A DNA stretch of 25,474 nucleotides from UBA6115 sp964629345 (GTDB lineage: Bacteria > Bacillota > Clostridia > Christensenellales > Aristaeellaceae): NCBI GenBank assembly GCA_964629345.1, contig CAZVSG010000021.1, positions 1 through 25,474 of the forward strand, in the 5' to 3' direction. A program made the position numbers and the translations under genes. Position 1 is the stretch's first letter. Each line of letters opens with the position of its first letter. Below, one piece after another: positions 16,205-22,831 of this stretch. Below the pieces are notes generated by a model that did not search any database, was not told the origin of the DNA, and saw only the letters and a program-made list of their open reading frames with translations.

Positions 16205-17078
16205 TTACCACTTCGGATAGGGGAAGGTGCTCACGTTGGCCGGGGTCACGACGTCCAGCGCGGTGAAGGTCACCTCGTCGTAGGGCTCCTTGTTGAGGAT
16301 CTTCTGGATGGTGTCCAGGGTGTCGGTGGTCATGCGGGTGAAGTTCTGGCCGATGCACAGCTGCTGCGTGCCCTCAATGACCTGGTCGTAGCCGATCATG
16401 CAGCCGTCCACGCCGATGACGTACACGCCTTCAAGCAGGTTCGCGGCCTTCAGGGCCTCGATGCACCCGGTGGCCCCGATGTCCCAGTGGCAGTAGACGG
16501 CCTGGATCTCATCGCCGTAGAGGGTGATGAAGTCGTTCATGATGTTCATCGCGTCGTCCGAAGACCAGCGCGGGCAGTATGCCGGTTACTTCATCCTGTT
16601 CACCGTGCNNNNNNNNNNNNNNNNNNNNNNNNNNNNNNNNNNNNNNNNNNNNNNNNNNNNNNNNNNNNNNNNNNNNGTCGTCGGTGCCGCACATGAAGTC
16701 GCGGTACTGCTTGAACTCCTCAGGGACCTCGGAGGAGTACATGCCCACGATGACGCCCGCTTTCTGCGCTTCCATGAAGCTGGGGATCATCGCGCTGGGG
16801 TCGGTCGGGTTGATGGAGATGGCGGCGAAGCCCTCCGCGATGCAGGTGCCGATCGCGGCCACGCCTTTCTGCGGATCATACCCTTCCTCAAACAGGTAGG
16901 GGGTGAACCCGTACTGGGGGGCATACTCCTGGAACTGGCTCCAGGCGAATGCCTGGGAGGCGTTCTCCAGCGACTGGGTGATGAAAGCGATCTTGACCTC
17001 CTTTTGTTCTGCAAAGGCAGCAGCCGAGACGCTCATCGCCAGTACAAGAACCAGAAACAGACTCAGGATCTTTCTCAT
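16205..17078 (-). CDS. Sugar ABC transporter substrate-binding protein (type I, Peripla_BP_4-like), broken by gap and frame change
   Basis: The start is ATG 17078 after AAGGAGG. Residues 1-23 form a signal peptide ending SAAAFA, with cleavage expected before EQKEVKIAFITQ. There is no lipobox Cys, so it is not a lipoprotein as written. The N-terminal lobe (AFITQSLENASQAFAW, GFAAISINPTDPSAM) and C-terminal lobe (YCHWDIGATGCIEAL, YVIGVDG) match ribose/galactose-type binding proteins. A 68-N gap (16609-16676) interrupts it, and next to the gap two plausible segments, HGEQDEVTGI and YCPRWSSDDAMNIMNDF, are read in different frames from overlapping bases. This points to a missing segment or misjoin. 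It is the first gene of the importer operon and should give the system its specificity, but the ligand cannot be read. Confidence 0.88.
16609..16676. other. Assembly gap (68 N) inside the binding-protein gene
   Basis: Unknown sequence between the two lobes of the binding protein. The flank at about 16577-16608 also carries a frame inconsistency. Confidence 0.99.
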
Positions 17079-17175
17079 GACATTTCCTCCTTATATCTTT
17101 GCGGATAGCCTCCGCAAGAAGAACGAGGCAGAACGGCGCTGTCAGATGACCGGTATTCCAAACTTCAACATGGAC

Positions 17176-17241
17176 ATTATAGGGCATTTTCTTCCCAGAT
17201 ACCACCCGCAAAACAGCACATAAGGTGCGAAATTCTGAACC
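17176..17241 (-). promoter_or_regulatory. Promoter with tandem 21-bp-spaced half-sites upstream of the importer operon
   Basis: The minus-strand -10 box TATAAT is at 17176-17181; the -35 position (17199-17204, TGGTAT) is poor. Half-sites, written on the plus strand, are GCAAAACAG ending 17216 and TGCGAAATTCTG ending 17237, exactly 21 bp apart, with the proximal one ending 35 bp from the -10. A weak -35 abutted by two half-sites one pair of helical turns apart is the classic layout of AraC-type activation. The 19-bp block 17223-17241 matches 25287-25305 at 16 of 19 positions. It begins at the stop codon of the AraC-type gene. Confidence 0.6.
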
Positions 17242-18095
17242 TATTCCCTTTCCGTCCCTTCGCTGCACAGGCTGCGGCGCTTCCACTCGCTGGGCGTCAT
17301 GTCCGCGTCTTTCCTGAATGCGTGGGAAAAGTATTTGGGCGAGCTGAACCCGGTCAGGTCCGCGATTTCCTCAATGGTCCGCGTCCCGTAGGAGAGCATG
17401 GCCTTTGCCGTCTCAATGCGGACGCTCCTTAAGTAGATGCCTGGCGGCACGCCGACTTTCTGTCTGAATATCCGGCTGAGGTAGGAAGAACTGACGCTGA
17501 CGGCCTTGGCCAGGCCGTCCACTGTGAGCGGTTCGGCAAGATGGTCGTGCATGAAGCGGACCGCGCGTTCAAACGGACGTGACGAGATCAGGCCGTCCTG
17601 CACGTTTCCGCCCAGGGCTTTCCGGGCGATGAGGATGATGGCGGCCTTCGCGTAGTGCTGGATGAGCGCGGGCTCCGGCTGATCGGACGTATACTCCGCG
17701 TGCATGTGCTCCAGCAGCCACTTGACGGGCAGGCCCCTGTCGTCCTGGACCCAGATCATGCCCGGCACCTGGAGGGGGCCCAGGTCCGCCCAGACACAGA
17801 AAATATCATGGCTTCCGCGGCCCCGGAACTTCTCGGAATGATACATTCCCCGCGGATAGACGATGACGTCATAGTCGCCCGCGCTGGAATGGGCTTCCGT
17901 GGTGGAGATCTCCACGTCGCCGTTGAGGAAGTAGATGAGCTCCACGACGTCGTGCATGTGCCGGGTCAGGTTCCAGTTGCCGCTCTTCCCGTCGAAGCGC
18001 TTGCAGAACACGATCCTGATGTCCGTCCTGTCCAGCTGCCTGCAAAATTCGCCCAGCCGGTCCGTCCGTGCCGCGGTGCCCGAATCGTTCCGCAT
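17241..18095 (-). CDS. AraC-family transcriptional regulator
   Basis: This regulator has 284 residues from ATG 18095, preferred over the ATG at 18101 because the GGGAGG site directly abuts the latter but sits 6 nt before the former. The N-terminal half is a cupin-like sensing domain (HMHDVVELIYFLNGDVEI and GDYDVIVYPRGMYHSE, with His/Glu residues typical of AraC arm and cupin folds). The C-terminal hundred residues carry two helix-turn-helix motifs: VDGLAKAVSVSSSYLSRIFR, and IEEIADLTGFSSPKYFSHAF followed by TPSEWKRR. It is 12 nt or so after the ROK gene in one transcript, and immediately upstream of the importer promoter whose tandem half-sites it most likely binds. The effector is presumably the imported compound. 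Confidence 0.93.
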   Translation of the reverse strand: MRNDSGTAARTDRLGEFCRQLDRTDIRIVFCKRFDGKSGNWNLTRHMHDVVELIYFLNGDVEISTTEAHSSAGDYDVIVYPRGMYHSEKFRGRGSHDIFCVWADLGPLQVPGMIWVQDDRGLPVKWLLEHMHAEYTSDQPEPALIQHYAKAAIILIARKALGGNVQDGLISSRPFERAVRFMHDHLAEPLTVDGLAKAVSVSSSYLSRIFRQKVGVPPGIYLRSVRIETAKAMLSYGTRTIEEIADLTGFSSPKYFSHAFRKDADMTPSEWKRRSLCSEGTERE

Positions 18096-18112
18096 CGGCA
18101 TCCTCCCTGGTA

Positions 18113-19063
18113 TCAGACGATGTCCATTTCCTTAACGAGCTCCGCCGCGCCGATGACGCCCGTGTCGCGCCCGAGCTGCGCGAACCGGAACTCAACCGGC
18201 TGGGGCACGTGGTTGTACCGGTCAAACTCCTCCCGCATCGCCCCGAACAGCGCTTCCCCGCAGTTGGTGAGCCCGCCGCCGAAAACAAACAGATTGATGT
18301 TGAGCAGCTGATAGATATTGAACACGCAAACGGCCAGGTAATGGGAAATCTGCCTGATGGCGGTCTTTGCCAGCGCATCGCCTGCGCTGCAGGCCGCCAT
18401 AATGGTTTCGCCGCTGATGTCCGCCTGGGAAAGCACGCTCATGTCCCCCTGGGCGAGCCTGTTTTTAACGTGTTCGACGATGTAGCGCCCTGAAGCGTAG
18501 GACATGAAGCAGCCCCTGTTTCGGCACCCGCAGGTCAGGCCCTCGTCCGGCGTGTTTAGCATGTTCCCGCGTTCCCCGGCCCAGCCATAGCTGCCCCGGA
18601 AGACCCTGCCATTGATCACGATGCCGCATCCAAGGCCGGTACTGACGGAAACGTAGACCATATGCCGCGAACCTCGGCCTGCTCCGAACCGGTGCTCCGC
18701 AAGCGCCGCTACGTTGGAGTCATTGTCCAGGACGATCTTGGTGTTGATGCGCTGCGCGATGTAGTCGCGCATCGGGAACTCACAGATGTTCGTCATGGCA
18801 GAGGTCATGCACACGTAGCCCCTGTCAAACAGCAGGAAGGACGGCATCACGATGCCGATACCCGTCAGGTCATTCACCGAAAGACTGTTTCTCTTCAGCA
18901 TGACCTCAACCTTTGAGATCACCGTATCCGAAAACGCGACGCCGTCGGCGTCTGTGTCCGTCCTGTGCTGCAGGCGGTCCACGGCCTTTCCGGATTCATC
19001 AAAAACGCAATAGGCGACCTTCGTGCCGCCCGCGTCCACGCCGACTGTGTACTTCCCGTTCAT
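18113..19063 (-). CDS. ROK-family sugar kinase-like protein with altered sugar/zinc residues
   Basis: This 316-residue ROK (repressor, ORF, kinase) family protein has no N-terminal helix-turn-helix, so it is of the kinase rather than the repressor type. The ATP phosphate loop is DAGGTK at 10-15 and the presumed catalytic Asp is D115 in LDNDSNVAA. VSVSTGLGCGIVINGRV is the adenosine-loop region. The zinc-binding region CGCRNRGC supplies C178, C180 and C185, but the His of the usual GExGH motif is N167 (GERGN) and the Glu normally following GCL is M187. Both usual residues contact sugar or zinc in characterised ROK kinases. Start ATG 19063 lies downstream of a near-consensus promoter. It is cotranscribed with the AraC-type gene and flanked by sugar uptake genes. 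It may phosphorylate an unusual substrate or act as a sensor. Confidence 0.9.
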   Translation of the reverse strand: MNGKYTVGVDAGGTKVAYCVFDESGKAVDRLQHRTDTDADGVAFSDTVISKVEVMLKRNSLSVNDLTGIGIVMPSFLLFDRGYVCMTSAMTNICEFPMRDYIAQRINTKIVLDNDSNVAALAEHRFGAGRGSRHMVYVSVSTGLGCGIVINGRVFRGSYGWAGERGNMLNTPDEGLTCGCRNRGCFMSYASGRYIVEHVKNRLAQGDMSVLSQADISGETIMAACSAGDALAKTAIRQISHYLAVCVFNIYQLLNINLFVFGGGLTNCGEALFGAMREEFDRYNHVPQPVEFRFAQLGRDTGVIGAAELVKEMDIV

Positions 19064-19083
19064 CGTATCCCTCTTTTACTCTC

Positions 19084-19112
19084 ATCATAATGTGAGCATG
19101 TCAGGATGTCAA
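19084..19112 (-). promoter_or_regulatory. Promoter of the ROK-AraC transcript
   Basis: On the minus strand, TTGACA (19107-19112), a 17-nt spacer and TATGAT (19084-19089) are near consensus. The predicted start is close to 19078 with a 15-nt leader, so expression is probably constitutive, as suits a regulator gene. Confidence 0.75.
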
Positions 19113-19217
19113 TTCAGTATTTTTTGTCCAATCAACAGCTTCATGATACAGGAACCGGTCGGAAACCAACCCTCCGGCAAATCAGGCATCACGACATATC
19201 CCAATCTTGTGCAAACT

Positions 19218-19245
19218 GAACAGGCGGCGAAAAAGCCGCCTGTTC
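19218..19245 (-). terminator. Hairpin at the end of the second glycyl radical operon
   Basis: GAACAGGCGGC (19218-19228) pairs perfectly with GCCGCCTGTTC (19235-19245) around a 6-nt loop, 26 bp after the stop of the oxidoreductase gene on the minus strand. Only AGTTTG follows, so the T-run is weak, but position and 11-bp GC-rich stem fit a terminator. Confidence 0.65.
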
Positions 19246-19270
19246 AAACACGACGAGTTCAGGGCCTTGC

Positions 19271-20131
19271 TTATGACAAAGCCTCGTCCAGCGCCCGGCG
19301 CATGACGTCCTTGTCGGGCTTCATGCCCGTCCACATCCGGATGTTGATCGCCGCCTGGTTGATGAGCATGCCGGTGCCCGTGTTCCATTTCGCGCCGCGC
19401 GCCTGCGCCGCCCGGAGGAACGGTGTGACCGCGGGGTTGGGGATCACGTCCTGCACAAACATCGACGGCAGGATCGTCCCGATGTCCACATCGGGGATGG
19501 CGTCCACGTCGGGGTACAGACCGATGGGGGTCGCGTTGATCAGGATATCGGTGTCCCCGGGGATCTGATAGGTGCCTTCCCAGCTGACGTAGCGGGGATT
19601 CCTGCAGACGCGGTCCAGCAGGTCCATCAGGCTGTCGCCCAGCGCTATGTCCTGGGGGCGGTTGACGACGGTGATGTCCCCTGTGCCGGCCAGGCACAGC
19701 TCCACGCAGATCGCCCGCGCCGCCCCGCCGGCGCCCAGGATCACCGTTTTCTTTCCTTTCGGGTCAACGCCGTTCTCGCGCAGCGACTCCATGAACCCCT
19801 TGCCGTCCGTGTTGTCGCCGAACAGGTGCCCGTCTGTGTTCACGATGGTGTTGACGGCGCCGATCAGCTTCGCCGCCTCGCTGAGTTCGTCCAGAAAGGG
19901 GATCACCTTGATCTTGTGCGGGATCGTGCAGTTGACGCCGCGCATCCCGAACGCCTTCAGGCCCCTGACCGCATCTTCCAGCGCGTCCGGCGCGACGTCG
20001 AGGGTCAGGTACCGCCACCGCTTGAGGCCCAGGTCCGCAAACGCCGCCTCCTGGATGACTTTGCCGGGGTTTTCCGCCGCCGGATGCCCAAATAAGCCGA
20101 CCAGGTTGTCCAGATAGTTCTGCTCTTTCAT
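19271..20131 (-). CDS. Shikimate dehydrogenase-like NAD(P)-dependent oxidoreductase
   Basis: This 286-residue protein has the AroE fold. The substrate domain contains NCTIPHK with catalytic Lys K73, N94 in GAVNT and D109 in DNTDG. The nucleotide domain has GAGGAARA at 133-140, NATPIGLYPD, and a C-terminal MLINQAAINI segment. The shikimate-carboxylate-binding Ser pair of true AroE (SxS after the GxPxxH turn) is absent: the stretch is GHPAAENPGK at residues 15-24, with N21 and G23 at those places. The substrate may therefore be a related polyol or cyclic acid rather than shikimate. Start ATG 20131 overlaps the kinase stop (ATGA) and has AAGGAGG upstream, so it is translationally coupled. It closes the glycyl radical operon, which argues for a catabolic rather than aromatic-biosynthetic role. 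Confidence 0.88.
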   Translation of the reverse strand: MKEQNYLDNLVGLFGHPAAENPGKVIQEAAFADLGLKRWRYLTLDVAPDALEDAVRGLKAFGMRGVNCTIPHKIKVIPFLDELSEAAKLIGAVNTIVNTDGHLFGDNTDGKGFMESLRENGVDPKGKKTVILGAGGAARAICVELCLAGTGDITVVNRPQDIALGDSLMDLLDRVCRNPRYVSWEGTYQIPGDTDILINATPIGLYPDVDAIPDVDIGTILPSMFVQDVIPNPAVTPFLRAAQARGAKWNTGTGMLINQAAINIRMWTGMKPDKDVMRRALDEALS

Positions 20132-21922
20132 TGCCCGTCTCCTCCTTGATGATCAATCTCCGGATTTGTCCTGCCGGCCGCGGCGTAGTACACCGCGCCG
20201 ACTGCCTGCCCGAACTGGGCCACTGTGTAAACAGGGTCGTCCCTGAGGTCCATCATCAGGGGTGTGTAGGCCATGGAGTCGTCCGCCGCTTGGAACTCTG
20301 CCGGAAGCAGCCGCGCTGCGCCCTCCTGCATGAGCTCAAACACACGCCTTCTTTTCACGAACCGCCCGAAAAGGACGCGCGACTTTGTCTTCGGGCACAG
20401 GATATCCTCGGTTTCCCCCCAGGTCACCGCAAGGTATTCGCCGATTTCACGGAAGACCTCCTCCGCCTCCGGAACACCCTGGCACGCCATGGACATGATC
20501 CGCTCCAGCAGGGGCTTTCGCATGTCGGCGGGCTGGGTGACTGCGAACACGCCGCCGCCGCGGCGCATGATGAGTCCGGCATCGAAAAGCTCCCGGATCT
20601 GCCCCTCATTGAAATGTTTGAAAACCAACCGGTACGCGCCGCTCTGGCTGGCGTATTTCTGCAGCGTGCCCGCAAGGCCTGTATTGAAATTCCGGGTGCT
20701 CCTCAGGTCCAGCACGCCGTGGGCGCGCTCCGGCCGGCTGCNNNNNNNNNNTGTATACTTCCAGCGGGATCTGCGGGATTTTTCCCTCCTCATCGATCCA
20801 GCCGGTGCCGAGCTCCGTGCCCAGCGTATGGGCGAAGATGCCGTCAGGGACCTCCGCCGCTTTTTCGGGGCTCGACGCCAGTTCCGCCGCGGCCGTATAG
20901 GCCGCCATCGAGCCGTCATTGGTCATGCGGACGATCCCGCCGGGGGCAAGGCATTCCCCCAGCAGGTCTTTCAGGACGGTGAGCCTTGTGAACTCCTTTT
21001 CATAATCAGGCGAAGCCTCTCGGATGCCCCGGGTCTTGAGCGTCTCGCCGCCCACGATCAGGTTGTCGATCACGACGTCGGGAAAGCAGACGCCGAGGGC
21101 GTCAAACCCAGGGATGTCCAGCGCGCTTTCAATCTCCGCCGTCGCGGCGGCCATCGTCTCCGCAGCGGCGGCTTTATCAAGCATCCTGACCCGGACGTCC
21201 TGCAGCTTCCGGGGCGACTTCTCCGTCACGCAAAGGGCCGCGCGCATCACCCGGGCCAGCAGCAGGATCGGCTGGATGAGCTCATCGATGTGCCGGAACA
21301 CGGCGGGGTGCCAGTCGTATTCCTTCACCGCACAGATCTTTCCGTCCAGCACGCCCACGGCCTTGATGTCGGTACCTCCGACATCCATGCCGCACAGGCG
21401 GCCTGAGCGCGCGTTCAAAACAGCGCGGCGGAAAACCGAGGCCGCGTCCCGCCCCGGGGCCTTCCTTTCCCGGGCCGGCGCCTGCGGTTCTCCCTCCTCC
21501 ATCAAAAAACGGAACGGGGCGCGGCGGAGCGCTTCGTTCGCGCGGTCCGTCACGTTGAGGCACTTGCCATAGCCTTTGCGCTCGCTTCTGGGCTTTTTTA
21601 CGTCAAACACGGCGGGAAGGGATGCGCAGAGTTCCCTTGCCCAGGCGTTCCCGTAAGGAACCGTCAGCGTCATGGTTTTCCCGCCCAGGACGGAGATCAG
21701 GTTGTAGATCCTGGCGTAGAAATACTCCCGCACAAACGCGTCCTCGCCGGGGTCACGCGGGAGCGGAAGCCTTATAAGGTATGACATCGCGCCGCCAAGG
21801 GTCAGGTCGACCCGGCAGAGGATCCCATTGTCCGAATCCCGGAAGGCATCCCTGACCCGGCTGAGATAGACGCAGCGGCCCTCGTCCGCCTGCCGGATCA
21901 GGTCCCTGAGCGTGTCAGTCAT
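20128..21922 (-). CDS. Large ROK/ASKHA-like kinase with N-terminal extension, interrupted by an assembly gap
   Basis: About 598 codons from ATG 21922 (GAGGTG site overlapping the activase stop) to 20128. Residues 1 to about 165 are of no family I recognise. From about 175 there is a ROK-type kinase domain: phosphate loop MDVGGTDIK (179-187), a probable catalytic Asp D336 in TNDGSMAAY, and a second glycine loop HTLGTELGTGW at 365-375. The C-terminal part after the 10-N gap (20742-20751) reads NFNTGLAGTLQKYA through HFNEGQIRELFDAG to a hydrophilic tail; the frame changes across the Ns, so the gap length is wrong. It lies 9 nt after the activase and overlaps the oxidoreductase by 4 nt. Phosphorylation of the sugar-like substrate or an intermediate is the likely role. 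At almost twice the length of common ROK kinases, it is unusual. Confidence 0.82.
20742..20751. other. Assembly gap (10 N) inside the large kinase gene
   Basis: The frame shifts across the Ns, so the placeholder does not reflect true length. Confidence 0.99.
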
Positions 21923-21931
21923 TTTTTCACC

Positions 21932-22831
21932 TCACAGCACATGCAGCCCGCGGCTCTCCGCGATGGCTTTGAATCCCTGCATTTCGGAGGGCGAAAAGGG
22001 TTTCTGGCCGCTGTCAAATCCGTAGTCCCACCGGAGGGAGCGGTATTTCTCCCGGCACATCGGGTTAAAATTGATCAGCTCATAGGGGATGGACGGGTCC
22101 ACTGACGCGATGAAATCCGCGATCCCCGCGATGTTCTCCTCATCCGCGGTAAAGCCGGGGATCAGCGGGGTCCTCAGGCGCAGGGTCGCCCCCCGAGCCG
22201 CAAGGCGCCGGATGTTCCGCAGGATGACCGCGTTGCTTCTTCCCGTCGCCGCCTTGTGCCGCTTGGGATCGATCAGCTTGATGTCCGCGATGACCTCGTC
22301 GCAGGCGTCCGCCAGCGTGTCAGCGACATCCGGGCTCGCGTACAGGCTGGTCTCGGCCGCGGTCCCGATGCCCCTTTCGCGGCAGGCTTTCAGGAGCGCT
22401 GCGGAGAACCCCGGCGAAAAGGCCGGGTCCCCGCCCGAGAGCGTGACGCCGCCGCCCGCCGTCCTGTAAAACACCTCGTCCTTCAGGATTTCCCGCATGG
22501 CTTCCGCGACGGTCATTTCCTGCGCGTCAAAGCGGAGCGCCCCCGTGGGGCAGGCCTGGATGCAGGCCCCGCACCGGGTGCAGGCGTCGTGGTCGATGCG
22601 GACACCTTCTTCGTCAAAACCGATGCACTTCTCCGGGCAGGCCGCGGCACAACTGCGGCAGAGGATGCAGAGGCTCCTCGCGTACCAGACGTTGATGCCG
22701 GGGGTCAGCCCTTCCGGGTTCTGGCACCAGCGGCACCGCAGCGGGCAGCCCTTGAGGAAAAGGACCGTCCGGATGCCGTTGCCGTCATTCACGCCGAAGC
22801 GCTTGATGTCAAATACCAATGCCTTGGTCAT
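21932..22831 (-). CDS. Glycyl radical enzyme activase with two-cluster ferredoxin domain (radical SAM)
   Basis: This 299-residue activase starts at ATG 22831, overlapping the glycyl radical enzyme stop (ATGA). The radical SAM motif is C29-x3-C33-x2-C36 (CPLRCRWC). A ferredoxin-like insert follows with C55, C58, C61, C65 and C84, C87, C90, C94, both CxxCxxCxxxC patterns for 4Fe-4S clusters. TLSGGDP replaces the more common GGEP (Asp for Glu). This is the usual type of activase for dehydratase-like glycyl radical enzymes, and coupling to the gene just upstream identifies its partner. A longer open frame continues upstream to 23377, but that part is the shadow of the enzyme gene. Confidence 0.94.
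   Translation of the reverse strand: MTKALVFDIKRFGVNDGNGIRTVLFLKGCPLRCRWCQNPEGLTPGINVWYARSLCILCRSCAAACPEKCIGFDEEGVRIDHDACTRCGACIQACPTGALRFDAQEMTVAEAMREILKDEVFYRTAGGGVTLSGGDPAFSPGFSAALLKACRERGIGTAAETSLYASPDVADTLADACDEVIADIKLIDPKRHKAATGRSNAVILRNIRRLAARGATLRLRTPLIPGFTADEENIAGIADFIASVDPSIPYELINFNPMCREKYRSLRWDYGFDSGQKPFSPSEMQGFKAIAESRGLHVL

Noticed and set aside
19207..19220. A third half-site-like sequence (TTGTGCAAACTGAA) upstream of the ROK gene
   Set aside because: No partner 21 bp away and no -10 box 35 bp away; it runs into the terminator stem. Probably chance.
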